NCBI RefSeq assembly: GCF_002855575.1
Contig: NZ_PKRQ01000002.1
Coordinates: forward strand, 62,001 to 126,000
Reading direction: 5' to 3'
Origin: Tabrizicola sp. TH137
Lineage (GTDB): Bacteria; Pseudomonadota; Alphaproteobacteria; Rhodobacterales; Rhodobacteraceae
Length of the DNA stretch: 64,000 bases
Shown: positions 1 through 9,458 of the stretch, one piece after another
How positions within the stretch are numbered: the stretch's first letter is position 1
Layout: every line of letters starts with the position of its first letter
Position numbers and translations under genes: made by a program
The notes under the pieces: generated by a model
Told to the model about the DNA's origin: nothing
What the model saw: only the letters and a program-made list of their open reading frames with translations
Database searches by the model: none

Positions 1-124
1 TCCGTGAATGGGCAACCCTAGGTGGGTGCCGGTGCAAAGGTCGCTTTGCCCGGGCGGTGGCGGCTGTTCTGCGCGGTGCGTCGGCAGGCTGGGGCAGGGC
101 TTCGGTGGTGAGGGAGGATATGGA
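1..124. other. Leader / upstream region of the first gene
   Basis: No convincing gene is seen here. The frame of the following gene stays open upstream but shows low-complexity Gly/Arg composition unlike a protein. A GGAGG ribosome binding site at about 112-116 precedes the ATG at 125. A promoter may lie here or outside the window. Confidence 0.5.
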
Positions 125-1192
125 ATGAGAGCGGTTCGTTTCCACGGGGCCAGGGACATCAGGGTCGAGGACGTTGCCGAACCGTCTGATCGTCTTGCGC
201 CGGATGAGGTGCTGATTGCGCCCGCCGTCTCGGGCATCTGCGGCACCGATCTGCACGAATTCATCGCCGGGCCGATCGTCACGCCACAGGCGCCGCATGT
301 TTTCACGGGGGCCAGCAATCCGCAAATCCTGGGTCATGAGTTTTCGGCCCGCGTTCTGGCGGTGGGCGGCGCGGTCGGTCATGTGAAAGCGGGGGATCGC
401 ATCTCGATCCAGCCTCTGCTGTCGCCACGGAACGACTATTACGGCAAGCGCGGCCTGTATCATCTGTCACCGCAGATGGGTTGCGTCGGGCTGAGTTGGG
501 CTTGGGGCGGGATGGCCGAGAAGGCGGTGATCAAGGATTACAATGCCCAGCCCGTGCCGGACGGCATCACGGACGAGCAGGCGGCGATGATCGAGCCCGC
601 CGCAGTCGCGCTTTACGGCGTGGACCGCGGGGGGATCGCGGCGGGGTCGACGGTGCTTGTATCGGGTGCGGGTCCGATTGGGGCCTTGACCATTCTGGCG
701 GCCAAGGCGGCCGGGGCCGCGACCATCATCGTGTCGGAGCCGAACCCGAACCGTCGTCGCATCGTGACCGAGATTGCGCCCTATGCCCATGTCGTGGATC
801 CGCGCGACGGCACGCTGGCGCAGGTCGTGGGCGACCTGACGGAGGAAGGCGTCGGTGTCGATGTGGCGCTGGAATGCGTCGGGCTGGAGACTTCGCTGAA
901 TGCCTGTGTCCAGGCCGTTCGGCGCCAGGGCAAGGTGGTGCAGGTCGGGCTGCACATGAAGCCTGCCAGCATCGACGCGATGCTCTGGGCCTTGAAGGAC
1001 ATCACGGTCGAGGCGACGTGGTGCTACCCGACGCAAATTTGGCCCCGCATCGCCCGGATGATCGCCGCGGGCATCTTCCCGGTGGAGAAGGTGATCACCG
1101 CGCGGATTGACGCCCGGGACGTGGTCGCCAAGGGCTTTGAAGCCCTACTCGATCCGTCGGGCGAGCATCTGAAGATTCTGGTCACGACGTGA
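125..1192 (+). CDS. Zinc-dependent medium-chain alcohol dehydrogenase, 2,3-butanediol/sorbitol dehydrogenase-like
   Basis: 355 aa cytosolic NAD(P)-dependent oxidoreductase of the MDR superfamily. The N-terminal GroES-like domain has the catalytic zinc motif GICGTDLHE (Cys39) and GHE (His71-Glu72). The Rossmann domain has GAGPIGAL near residue 180. The start is the ATG at 125, behind a GGAGG box. The start MRAVRFHGARDIRVED is typical of 2,3-butanediol dehydrogenases. Oddity: the four-Cys structural zinc lobe normally following residue about 95 is missing; that stretch (about 95-125) has a single Cys. It opens a long same-strand gene set, and the next gene starts within about 30 bp. Substrate is probably a secondary alcohol or polyol, unproven. 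Confidence 0.85.
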   Translation: MRAVRFHGARDIRVEDVAEPSDRLAPDEVLIAPAVSGICGTDLHEFIAGPIVTPQAPHVFTGASNPQILGHEFSARVLAVGGAVGHVKAGDRISIQPLLSPRNDYYGKRGLYHLSPQMGCVGLSWAWGGMAEKAVIKDYNAQPVPDGITDEQAAMIEPAAVALYGVDRGGIAAGSTVLVSGAGPIGALTILAAKAAGAATIIVSEPNPNRRRIVTEIAPYAHVVDPRDGTLAQVVGDLTEEGVGVDVALECVGLETSLNACVQAVRRQGKVVQVGLHMKPASIDAMLWALKDITVEATWCYPTQIWPRIARMIAAGIFPVEKVITARIDARDVVAKGFEALLDPSGEHLKILVTT

Positions 1193-1224
1193 CCTCGGAC
1201 CCCAAAAGCAGGAAGACGGGAAAA

Positions 1225-2295
1225 ATGGCTGCAAAAAACGTCGCTCTCATTGTCGGGGCCACGGGTCTGTCCGGCAGTTACGCCGGAAGGCTTCTGAAGG
1301 ACGAGGGCTGGACGGTTGTGACGCTGTCACGCGGGGCGGCTGATCTGGAGTTTTCCGATAGGCATGTTGCTGTCGATCTGTCGGATCCGGCGGCGACGGT
1401 GGCCGCTTTGCGGGCCGCGTCGGATGTGACCCATGTGTTCTTCTGCACCTGGTCGCGCCAGGCGAACGAAGCGGAGAATGTCCGCGTCAATGCCGGGATG
1501 ATCCGCAACCTGTTCGACGGGCTGTCTGCCGCGCCAATCCGGCACGCGGCACTGGTGACGGGGCTGAAGCACTATCTGGGTTCCTTCGACGATTACGCCA
1601 AGGTCAAACCCTACACCCCGTTTCTTGAAGGCAGCCCGCGCCTGCCGGGGCTCAACTTCTACTACGCACAGGAAGACGTGCTGTTCGAGATGGCTGAGAA
1701 GCGCGGCTTCACATGGTCCGTGCATCGGCCGCATACGATGATCGGCTTCGTCATCGGAAACGCGATGAACATGGCGGTGACGCTGGCCGTCTATGCCTCG
1801 ATCTGCAAGCATACCGGGCGGCCCTTCGTCTATCCGGGATCGCCCGAGCAGTTGAATGCCGTCACCGACGTGACCGATGCGCGCCTTCTGGCCAAGCAGT
1901 TGCACTGGGCGGCGACGACTCCCGCAGCGGCAAACATGCCGTTCAACACAGCGAATGGGGACCTGTTCCGCTGGACATGGCTCTGGCAGCAGATAGCCGA
2001 CTACTTCGGCATCGCGGCTGCGCCCTATCCGGGGCATCCGACGCCCCTCGAGGCACAGATGACCGATGCACAGGCCGTCTGGTCCGAGATCGTGGCCAAG
2101 CATGGCCTTCAGGACATTCCGGTGAACAAGCTTGCCTCCTGGTGGCACAGCGATGCCGATCTGGGGCGCACGCTGGAGTGCTTCACCGACATGACCAACA
2201 GCCGGACGCTGGGCTTCGATGCCTATCAATCCACGCGCAGCAGCTTCACCGACGTCTTCGATGAACTGCGCGCCCGTCGCATCATCCCGGCCTGA
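1225..2295 (+). CDS. PRISE-family SDR (progesterone 5-beta-reductase / iridoid synthase-like)
   Basis: 356 aa atypical short-chain dehydrogenase. It has the N-terminal VGATGLSGSYAGRLL nucleotide-binding motif. It also carries PRISE-type signatures: TGLKHYLGSF, FYYAQEDVLFE with the family Tyr, and WSVHRPHTMIGF followed by GNAMN. Known family members reduce or isomerise activated enones using NADPH. I use the ATG at 1225, preceded by GGAAG at 1211-1215, rather than a GTG at 1189 that overlaps the previous stop. In this operon it could reduce an enone or dicarbonyl intermediate; that is inference. Confidence 0.8.
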   Translation: MAAKNVALIVGATGLSGSYAGRLLKDEGWTVVTLSRGAADLEFSDRHVAVDLSDPAATVAALRAASDVTHVFFCTWSRQANEAENVRVNAGMIRNLFDGLSAAPIRHAALVTGLKHYLGSFDDYAKVKPYTPFLEGSPRLPGLNFYYAQEDVLFEMAEKRGFTWSVHRPHTMIGFVIGNAMNMAVTLAVYASICKHTGRPFVYPGSPEQLNAVTDVTDARLLAKQLHWAATTPAAANMPFNTANGDLFRWTWLWQQIADYFGIAAAPYPGHPTPLEAQMTDAQAVWSEIVAKHGLQDIPVNKLASWWHSDADLGRTLECFTDMTNSRTLGFDAYQSTRSSFTDVFDELRARRIIPA

Positions 2296-2305
2296 GGATA
2301 CAGCC

Positions 2306-2590
2306 ATGCATTATGTCGTTCATTGCCTGGACCATGACGGAGCCGTCGAAAAGCGTCTGGCCAATTACGAAGCGCACAAGTCCTATCTGGCGCAGGCCCC
2401 GGTGAAGACCGTGATCTCCGGCCCGCTGCTGGCGGATGACGAAAAGACGATGATCGGCAGTTGCTTCGTGCTGGAGGCGGACAGCCTTGCCGCAGTCGAG
2501 GAGTTCAATCGCAACGATCCTTTTGCACGGGTCGGGCTGTGGAAGACCGTGTCGATCCGGCCCTTTGCCAAGCGCGTGGACAACCGCTGA
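2306..2590 (+). CDS. YciI-like protein
   Basis: 94 aa small ferredoxin-like alpha+beta protein. It has the YciI-family layout: N-terminal strand MHYVVHCLDHDG, a helix with RLANYEAHKSYL, a central VISGPLL, then FVLEADS and a helix with FNRNDPFARVGLW. The His in the EAHKSYL stretch and Asp in the NDPF motif are the conserved pair expected in the family. YciI proteins often sit beside catabolic enzymes and some have hydrolase/dehydrochlorinase activity, but the function here is unknown. It lies 10 bp after the PRISE gene and its stop overlaps the next start. Confidence 0.75.
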   Translation: MHYVVHCLDHDGAVEKRLANYEAHKSYLAQAPVKTVISGPLLADDEKTMIGSCFVLEADSLAAVEEFNRNDPFARVGLWKTVSIRPFAKRVDNR

Positions 2591-3594
2591 TGGCTGGCCC
2601 GGTCAAGATCGCCCTCGTGGGCATGGGGTGGTGGGGGCAGAAGATGCTGTCCGTCCTGCAATCCGCCCCGGAGGATATTCGCGTCATCCGCGCGGTGGAG
2701 CCGAACCTGGACAGTGTGCGCGCACTTTGCGCCGGGCACGGTATCGCCCTGTCTGCGGATTATGCCGACGCATTGACCGATCCCGAAGTCGAGGCGGTGG
2801 TTCTGGCCACGCCCCATGCGCTGCATACGGCGCAGATCGCTGCGGCTGCGGCGGCAGGCAAGCACATCTTCTGCGAAAAGCCGCTGGCCCTGACCAAGGT
2901 CGAGGCGGAGCGGTCCGTGGCGCTGTGCCGTGAGGCCGGGCTTGTTCTGGGCATGGGGCATGAACGGCGGTTCGAGCCGCCGGTGGCCGAGATGCTGGCC
3001 ATGGCGGATGCCGGCACATTGGGGCGCATCCAGCAGATCGAGGCGAATTTCAGCCATGACAAGTTCCTTTCGCTTGCCCGTGACAATTGGCGGCTGAAGG
3101 CGGATCAGGCCCCGGCCGGCGGCATGACAGCCACGGGCATCCACCTTCTGGACCTGTCGGTGCGCCTTCTGGGCGCGGCGGAGAGCGTGCTTTGCATCTG
3201 CGAGCAATTGTCTTCGGACCTGCCGCAGGGCGACACGGTGGCGGCCTTCGTGAAGTTCAGGGGCGGCGGCACCTCCTATGTTTCGGCCTCGCTTGCCAAT
3301 CCCTTCATCTCGCGCTTCGCGGTCTTCGGGTCAAAGGGCTGGGTCGATATCCGCGACAAGGCGCATGTGGAAGCCCCCGATGGCTGGATCGTCACATCGG
3401 CCATGGCCGGCGGGCCGATCACCACCCGCGAAATCGGCAAGGCCGAACCTGTGAAGGACAATCTGGTTGCCTTCGCCCGTGCCGTGCGCGGCGGCGACTA
3501 TCCGATCACTGCGGACCATCTAATCAACAACATCGCTCTGCTGGAGGCGGTTTTTGCATCGGCCAAGAGCGGCCGCATCGAAACCGTGGCCTGA
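2590..3594 (+). CDS. Gfo/Idh/MocA-family oxidoreductase
   Basis: 334 aa NAD(P)-dependent oxidoreductase of the glucose-fructose oxidoreductase / inositol dehydrogenase family. The N-terminal Rossmann fold begins KIALVGMGWWGQKM. The catalytic EKP motif is present in HIFCEKPLALT (about residue 97). The alpha/beta C-terminal domain includes GGMTATGIHLLDL, where the family's active-site His is expected. The start ATG overlaps the yciI-like stop as TGATG, so the two are translationally coupled. The next gene starts about 25 bp downstream. Substrates in this family are sugars, cyclitols and their derivatives; the exact one cannot be told. Confidence 0.85.
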   Translation: MAGPVKIALVGMGWWGQKMLSVLQSAPEDIRVIRAVEPNLDSVRALCAGHGIALSADYADALTDPEVEAVVLATPHALHTAQIAAAAAAGKHIFCEKPLALTKVEAERSVALCREAGLVLGMGHERRFEPPVAEMLAMADAGTLGRIQQIEANFSHDKFLSLARDNWRLKADQAPAGGMTATGIHLLDLSVRLLGAAESVLCICEQLSSDLPQGDTVAAFVKFRGGGTSYVSASLANPFISRFAVFGSKGWVDIRDKAHVEAPDGWIVTSAMAGGPITTREIGKAEPVKDNLVAFARAVRGGDYPITADHLINNIALLEAVFASAKSGRIETVA

Positions 3595-3619
3595 GCTGCC
3601 CAACCTGATGGAGACACCG

Positions 3620-4600
3620 ATGAAAGCCCTGATCTTCGATCAACCGAACAAGCCCGTGGTCGCCGACATCCAGATGCCGACCATCGGCGACAACGAGGTG
3701 ATGGTGCGGTCGCGCCGCGTGGGCATCTGCCATTCGGATTACGAACTGCTTTCGGGAAACTACATCATCCCGATCTCCTATCCCGTCACTCCGGGCCATG
3801 AATGGGTGGGCGAGGTTGTGGAGGTGGGGCGCAACGTCAAGGGGCTGCGGCCCGGCGACCGTGTGGTCGGCGAATGCGTGATCCGCACCCCCGAGCGCAT
3901 TCATCACTTTGGCTTTTCGATGGATGGCGCGAACCGTGAGTTCTTTGCGGCGCGGCCGGAATGGCTGCACAAGCTGCCGGACGGGGTAGATGATGCAAAA
4001 GGCGCGCTGATCGAACCCTTCACCTGCGGCTATTACGCGGTGCTGCGGCATGGCAGGGTGGATGCCTCGCAGACCGTGGTGGTATCGGGCGGCGGGACGA
4101 TCGGCCTTGTCTCGGCAGCGGCGGCCATCGGGATGGGCGCGCAGGTCATTGTCGTCGATCCGGTGCCGCTGCGGCGGCAAATCGCGATGAAGCTGGGCGC
4201 GGTGGGGACGGTGGACCCTGCGGCGGGGAATGCCGTCGAGGCGGTCACCGAGATGACGAGGGGCGGCGCCGATCTGGTGATCGAGGCGGCGGGTCATCCG
4301 GCCTCGCTTGCAAATGTCTTCGATTATGCGCGGCCCGAAGGCTTCGTTTCGATGGTGGGGATCAGCATCGGGCAGAAGATCCCGGTCGAGCTGGGCAAGA
4401 TCCAGATCAAGGATCTGACGGTGCGCGGCTGCATCGGGTCGCCCGGCGTCTGGCCTGCCGCCATCCGGTTTCTGGAACGCACGGGCATCGACCTGTCGCC
4501 GATCCAGACCCACAGCTTTGCGCTGGATGACGCGATCGAGGCCTTCAGTCTTGGGAAGGACCCGTCGAAGGCCGTGAAGATCACGCTGGAAATCGCCTGA
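3620..4600 (+). CDS. Zinc-dependent alcohol dehydrogenase (MDR, second copy)
   Basis: 326 aa MDR oxidoreductase with VGICHSDYELLSG (Cys37 catalytic zinc), PGHEW (His60-Glu61) and a VVSGGGTIGLVSAA Rossmann motif. Like the first dehydrogenase of this operon it lacks the four-cysteine structural zinc loop; only one Cys occurs in the GECVIRTPERI segment. ATG at 3620 is preferred; another ATG at 3608 is possible. It is followed after 36 bp by the ABC transporter genes. A sugar-acid or polyol substrate is plausible from the neighbouring ribose-type importer, which is inference. Confidence 0.8.
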   Translation: MKALIFDQPNKPVVADIQMPTIGDNEVMVRSRRVGICHSDYELLSGNYIIPISYPVTPGHEWVGEVVEVGRNVKGLRPGDRVVGECVIRTPERIHHFGFSMDGANREFFAARPEWLHKLPDGVDDAKGALIEPFTCGYYAVLRHGRVDASQTVVVSGGGTIGLVSAAAAIGMGAQVIVVDPVPLRRQIAMKLGAVGTVDPAAGNAVEAVTEMTRGGADLVIEAAGHPASLANVFDYARPEGFVSMVGISIGQKIPVELGKIQIKDLTVRGCIGSPGVWPAAIRFLERTGIDLSPIQTHSFALDDAIEAFSLGKDPSKAVKITLEIA

Positions 4601-4636
4601 CGCCAAAAGGCGCGGCGCAAGGGGGGAGGAGGGAGC

Positions 4637-5668
4637 ATGGCACAATACCATCAGGCGGCGGGCCAGGATGCGCCGGGCCTTGATCTGCGGTCCCTCAAGC
4701 CAGCGCGCGGCTTCGTGACGGTCGTCATCTCGACTCTTGCGCTGATCGTCGTCTGTGCGGTCTTCGCCCCTTCGGCCATCTCGGCGGGTGGTCTTGCCGG
4801 CAGTCTGCCCTTTGCGGCCATCATCGCAATCGTGGGTCTCGGGCAGATGCTGGTCGTGCAGCAGGGCGGGTTCGACCTGTCCCTTGCAGGGGGCGTGTCG
4901 CTGGCGGTGGTGATCACCACCCATATGTCGGGCGGCGATGATGCGCAGCTTTTCACCTCCATCGCCTTTGCCTTCGGCTGCGCGGTGGTCGCCGGGGTGG
5001 TGAACGGCCTTCTGGTTGGTGTGCTGCGGCTGAACGCGATCGTGGCGACCATCGGGATGAATGCGCTGCTGTATGGTGCGGTCTTCGCGGTGTCGGGGGG
5101 CGTTCCGCGGATCACCACGCCGCTGATGGCCGAGATCGCGGGTGGCAAGACCCTGGGCATCCCGCATTCCGTTCTCTTTGCGCTGGGGATCATGCTGCTG
5201 GTGGCCTTCGTCCTGAAGAAGACGGTGATCGGGCGGCGGTTCGAAGCGATTGGCGCAAATCCCGCCGCCGCCCATGCGGCCGGGTTGAAGGTGCAACTCT
5301 ATCAGGCGATGGCCTATGTCTTTGCCCAGTTGCACTACTGCGTGGCAGGCATCCTGATTTCGGGCATCACGCGGGAACCCACGGCCTTTCAGGGCGACAG
5401 CCTGCTGCTGCCGTCGGTCGCGGTGGTCGTGCTGGCGGGGACGTCCCTTCTGGGCGGGCGCGGCTTTCCGATCTCGACCGTCATCGCGGCCTTCTTCCTG
5501 AACCAGTTGAGCCAGTTCGCGCTGGCGGTCGGCGTGCCCTTCTCGGCCCAGACCATCATCCAGGCCTTGGCCCTGGTCTTCGGGATCGGCGTCTATTCGC
5601 TGCGCTGGAAACAGGCGGCAACGAAACGTGCACTCAAGTCCAAAATGGAGGAAACGGACAATGCTTAA
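4637..5668 (+). CDS. Sugar ABC transporter permease, ribose/RbsC type (CUT2)
   Basis: 343 aa inner-membrane permease with many hydrophobic segments. It carries the BPD_transp_2 signatures GLGQMLVVQQGGFDLSLAGG near residues 70-90 and VVVLAGTSLLGGRGFPIST near 260. A strong GGAGGAGGGAG ribosome binding site precedes the ATG. Its last 8 bp overlap the start of the binding-protein gene. It would pair with the permease domain fused to the ATPase encoded downstream, giving a heterodimeric membrane part. Confidence 0.88.
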   Translation: MAQYHQAAGQDAPGLDLRSLKPARGFVTVVISTLALIVVCAVFAPSAISAGGLAGSLPFAAIIAIVGLGQMLVVQQGGFDLSLAGGVSLAVVITTHMSGGDDAQLFTSIAFAFGCAVVAGVVNGLLVGVLRLNAIVATIGMNALLYGAVFAVSGGVPRITTPLMAEIAGGKTLGIPHSVLFALGIMLLVAFVLKKTVIGRRFEAIGANPAAAHAAGLKVQLYQAMAYVFAQLHYCVAGILISGITREPTAFQGDSLLLPSVAVVVLAGTSLLGGRGFPISTVIAAFFLNQLSQFALAVGVPFSAQTIIQALALVFGIGVYSLRWKQAATKRALKSKMEETDNA

Positions 5669-6722
5669 GGAAAAGATGATGACCGCCGCTTGTGCGGCGG
5701 CGGCCCTGACCATGGGCCTTGCCGCATCGACGGCACTTGCCGAAACGCCGTCCTGGTGCGGGCCCAATGAGGCTTCGCTGGCGCTGCTGGACGGGTTCGG
5801 CGGCAATAGCTGGCGGCTTGTCACGACGGCCTCGGGTGCGGAGGAAGCCGCGAAATGCCCCAGCATCACGCAGTATGAATATGCCGACGGGCAGGGCGAC
5901 ACCCAGAAGGCCATTTCGGACATCAATTCCATGGCGGCGCGCGGCATCAACGCGATGGTGGTCTTCGGGGATGCGGGGCCTGCGGTCCTGCCCGCGCTGA
6001 CCAACGCCCATCGCGCCGGAACCATCGTCGTGCCCTACCGCGTGAATGTCGGTGGCGAGGAAGGCGTGAACTACGCCAAATTCATCGGATCGTCCTTCTT
6101 CGAGGATGGCGTGAGCTGGGGCAACTGGATCAAGGAGATCCTGCCCGAAGGTGGGAACCTGCTGTTCCTCAGCGGACCGGCCGGCAACAGCCAGGGCATT
6201 GACGAGCTTGCCGGCATGAAATCCGTGCTGGATGACAAATACGTTTTCATCAACCCGGAGCCCTTCGCCGTCACCAACTGGGACCCGTCGCTGACGCAGC
6301 AGGTGCTTTCTGCCGAGATTGCCAAGAATGACAAGATTGACGTGATCGTGTCGGACTTCGGCCCGTCGCTGGTTGGCGCGCTGCCTGTCTTTGCGGAGTT
6401 CGGCCGGTCCATCCCGGCGCTGGCGACGTCGGACGGCAATTCGCTGTCCTGCTTCTGGGAGCAGAACAAGGAGGCGAACCCGGACTTCAAGCTGTTTACC
6501 GTCGCCACGGGGAACGACAATGTCCGCCTTGCAGTGCAATGGGCCGTGGCCCTTGCCACCGGGGGCACCCCGCCTGCGGAAGAAATCTTCAAGGCGCCGG
6601 TCTTCGAGAACTCGGTCACAGGCGAGCCGAACCCCGTGACCTGCCGCCCCGATCTGCCCGGCTCCATCTATCTGTCGGCGGAAATGGCCGATGATGCGCA
6701 GGCGAAAGCCGTCGGCCAGTGA
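5661..6722 (+). CDS. Periplasmic sugar-binding protein of the ABC importer
   Basis: 353 aa. An N-terminal signal peptide (basic start, hydrophobic stretch, ALA-E cleavage at about residue 25) precedes a type I periplasmic-binding fold of the ribose-binding class. Visible pieces are LLDGFGGNSWRL, DTQKAISDINSMAARGINAM and VSDFGPSLVGAL. The ATG at 5661 has GGAGG at 5647-5651. It overlaps the permease gene and is followed by the ATPase-permease gene, so all three importer parts are co-transcribed. Ligand unknown. Confidence 0.88.
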   Translation: MLKEKMMTAACAAAALTMGLAASTALAETPSWCGPNEASLALLDGFGGNSWRLVTTASGAEEAAKCPSITQYEYADGQGDTQKAISDINSMAARGINAMVVFGDAGPAVLPALTNAHRAGTIVVPYRVNVGGEEGVNYAKFIGSSFFEDGVSWGNWIKEILPEGGNLLFLSGPAGNSQGIDELAGMKSVLDDKYVFINPEPFAVTNWDPSLTQQVLSAEIAKNDKIDVIVSDFGPSLVGALPVFAEFGRSIPALATSDGNSLSCFWEQNKEANPDFKLFTVATGNDNVRLAVQWAVALATGGTPPAEEIFKAPVFENSVTGEPNPVTCRPDLPGSIYLSAEMADDAQAKAVGQ

Positions 6723-6798
6723 GCATGGTCGCGGCCCCGGGTGGGAGGAGCCCGGGGCCGCGCCCTTCGTAACAGCCGCAGTTGAGGCAAGACGCGAG

Positions 6799-9330
6799 AT
6801 GCCCGAGGTCGCAGCGATGAAGCGCATGGAAACGGAAGAGTTGACCGTTGCGGTCACGGCCAGGCCGGCTGTCCGGCTGTCCAACATCACCAAGCTGTTC
6901 TCTGGCGTCGTGGCCTTGTCGGATGTGTCGGTGGAGATTCATCCCGGCGAAGTCCATGCCATACTTGGCGAGAACGGCGCGGGCAAATCCACGCTGATGA
7001 ACATCATCTCGGGCGTGCTTCAGCCGGATATCGGCGTGATCGAATTCAACGGCGAGGTCATCTCGCCGATGACGCCAGAGCGCGCCGCCGCGCTGGGCGT
7101 ATCCATATCGTATCAGCATCCGGCTGTGCTGGATGATCTGTCGGTGCTTGAAAATCTGCGCGTGGCCTTGCCCGATCGCGTCTTCGACGGCGATGACCCG
7201 GCCATCATCGCCCGCCGGATGCTGGATGACGTGGGGCTGCATGTGCCGCTGACTGCGCGGGCAGATGGCCTGACGGTGGCGCAGAAACATCTGCTGGAGA
7301 TTGCCAAGGCGCTGGCGACACGCCCCCCGGTTCTGATCCTCGACGAGCCTACGGCGGCTTTGGATCAGGATGCGACCGAGATGCTTTTCGCCCGCATCCG
7401 GACTGTCGTGGCGCAGGGGACGGCGGTCATCTACATCACCCACAGACTGGCCGAACTGCGCCAGATCGCCCAGCGCGTGACCGTGCTGCGCGACGGCCAT
7501 CATGCGGGCAGCGCTCTGGTCCGCGATGTGACGGATGATGATCTTCTTGCCATGATCGTCGGGCGCAGTCTTGCATCCGCCTTTCCGCCCAAGTCGGCGG
7601 AGGCAGCGCCGGAGACCAATTTCATTGTCAGGAACCTCACGGGCCGATCCTTCCGCGATGTCAGCTTTGAGGTCGGACGTGGCCAGATAATCGGGATTGC
7701 AGGCGTCGAGGGCAACGGCCAGTCCGGCGTCATGCGTGCCCTCGCCGGGCTGGAAGCCTGGAAGGGCGACGTGACCCTGAACGGCATCTCGCTCTCTTCG
7801 GCGGAGGTGAAGGAAAAGTCGGCCTATATGCCGTCGGACCGCCATGAAGAGGGGATCATTGCCGACCTGACGGTGCGGGAGAACGCGACCTTTTCGGCGC
7901 TGGACCAGTTCAGCACGCTCGGCATCCTGAGCCGCCGCCGGGAACTGGGCGAAGTGCGGCAGGTGTTCGGTTCTCTTGCCGTGAAGGCGCCGGGGCTGGA
8001 TGCGGGCATCCTGTCCCTTTCGGGCGGCAACCAGCAGAAGGTGGTGATGGCGCGGGCGCTGATGTCGCAGCCGGGCTTCATTCTGGCCGATGAACCGACA
8101 CAGGGCGTGGATGTCGGCGCGCGGTTCGAGATCTATCGCATCCTGCGCGAGGTTTCGCAGGCCGGGACGCCTGTCATCGTGAATTCTTCGGACGCGGCAG
8201 AGCTTGAAGGGCTGTGCGACGTCGTGATCGTGATGTCGCGCGGGCGCGTTGCGGAAACCCTGCGGGGCGACGAGGTGACGGAAAGCCGCATCATCGCGGC
8301 GGCGGTCAAGGCGCAGTCGCATGTCGCGGGACTCGAGGCGGCAACGAAGGCGACGCAATCCGCCGGTCGCGGGCTGCGCCAGTTCATCCAGAGCGACAAT
8401 GCCACCGTGGCGCCGCTTGCCGCCGTCGTGGTGCTGCTGGGGCTCTATGTCTTCGGGCAGAACGAGAATTTTCTGTCGGCCTTCAACATCTCGAACATCC
8501 TGCTTCTGGCGACCGCGCTCGGCTTTATCGCGATTGGCCAGACCATTGCCCTGCTGATGGGCGGGATCGACCTTTCGGTGGGTCCACTGGCCGGTTTCCT
8601 TGTGGTCGTGGCCTCTTTCTTCATCAATGACGGACAGTCGCCGCAGACGATCGCATTGGGTTTCGCATTGATGTTCCTGGCCGCGCTGGTGGTCGGAGCG
8701 ATCAACGGCTGCCTGATCCGCTTTGCCAATTTCACGCCGATTGCCGCGACGCTGGCCATGTATATCGGCTTGCAGGGACTGAGCTTCGTGCTGCGCGACG
8801 GGCCGGGGGGATATATCAACTTTGCGGTGATGGATGCGATCGGCTGGAAGCTCGGGCCCTTGCCCTTGGCCTTCATCGTTCTGGTCCTGGTGGCGCTGCT
8901 GGCCGAATACATGCTGCGCAGGCGCCGCCTTGGATGGCAGTTGCGGGCCGTCGGGTCGCATGAGGAATCGGCGCGGCGGATGGGCATCCGGGTGAACCGG
9001 GTGGTCATTGGCGGATATATCGCCGTGGCGCTGTTCACGGCGCTGGGGGCCGTCATGCTCATGGTGCAGATCGGCGTGGGCGATCCGGCGCAGGGCGTGA
9101 ACTATACGCTGGCCAGCATCACCGCCGTCGTTCTGGGCGGAACCAGCCTGCGTGGCGGGCGAGGCACGTTCGTCGGCACTGTCATGGGTGCCGTTCTGCT
9201 GACCGAAGTGCTGAATGCCGTGGCCTTCCTGGGGCTGTCGCAGACCTATCAATACCTGTTCCAGGGGGCGCTGATCCTTGCTGCCGCTCTGATCTATTCG
9301 ACGGCACGGCGGCAGGCGGGTCACGGCTGA
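6799..9330 (+). CDS. Fused sugar ABC transporter: double ATPase plus permease
   Basis: About 843 aa. Residues about 25-265: first ATPase, Walker A GENGAGKSTLMN, degenerate signature LTVAQKHLLEIAKAL, Walker B ILDEPTAALD. Residues about 270-500: second ATPase with degenerate Walker A GVEGNGQSGVMRAL, canonical LSGGNQQKVVMARAL and ADEPTQGVDVGAR. Residues about 535-843: a complete ribose-type permease with ALGFIAIGQTIALLMGGIDL and VLGGTSLRGGRGTF. In RbsA/RbsC systems these are separate proteins. I see no frameshift or stop at the junction. Start uncertain: ATG at 6799, or ATG at 6817 with a GAGG box at 6805-6808. Confidence 0.88.
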   Translation: MPEVAAMKRMETEELTVAVTARPAVRLSNITKLFSGVVALSDVSVEIHPGEVHAILGENGAGKSTLMNIISGVLQPDIGVIEFNGEVISPMTPERAAALGVSISYQHPAVLDDLSVLENLRVALPDRVFDGDDPAIIARRMLDDVGLHVPLTARADGLTVAQKHLLEIAKALATRPPVLILDEPTAALDQDATEMLFARIRTVVAQGTAVIYITHRLAELRQIAQRVTVLRDGHHAGSALVRDVTDDDLLAMIVGRSLASAFPPKSAEAAPETNFIVRNLTGRSFRDVSFEVGRGQIIGIAGVEGNGQSGVMRALAGLEAWKGDVTLNGISLSSAEVKEKSAYMPSDRHEEGIIADLTVRENATFSALDQFSTLGILSRRRELGEVRQVFGSLAVKAPGLDAGILSLSGGNQQKVVMARALMSQPGFILADEPTQGVDVGARFEIYRILREVSQAGTPVIVNSSDAAELEGLCDVVIVMSRGRVAETLRGDEVTESRIIAAAVKAQSHVAGLEAATKATQSAGRGLRQFIQSDNATVAPLAAVVVLLGLYVFGQNENFLSAFNISNILLLATALGFIAIGQTIALLMGGIDLSVGPLAGFLVVVASFFINDGQSPQTIALGFALMFLAALVVGAINGCLIRFANFTPIAATLAMYIGLQGLSFVLRDGPGGYINFAVMDAIGWKLGPLPLAFIVLVLVALLAEYMLRRRRLGWQLRAVGSHEESARRMGIRVNRVVIGGYIAVALFTALGAVMLMVQIGVGDPAQGVNYTLASITAVVLGGTSLRGGRGTFVGTVMGAVLLTEVLNAVAFLGLSQTYQYLFQGALILAAALIYSTARRQAGHG

Positions 9331-9458
9331 TGCGGCGGGGGCTGACCGGACATGCCTGCCGGTGCGGTTCGGTTCAGGGGCCTTGCCCCGTGCCGCCCCC
9401 GGGATGGGCGGAGACTGCGCCCTGACCCCTGCGATGCCATGCGAGAGAGGACAAGAGG

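Noticed and set aside
3524-6025. 833-codon minus-strand open frame
   Set aside because: Antisense to the alcohol dehydrogenase, permease and binding-protein genes, with no family signature.
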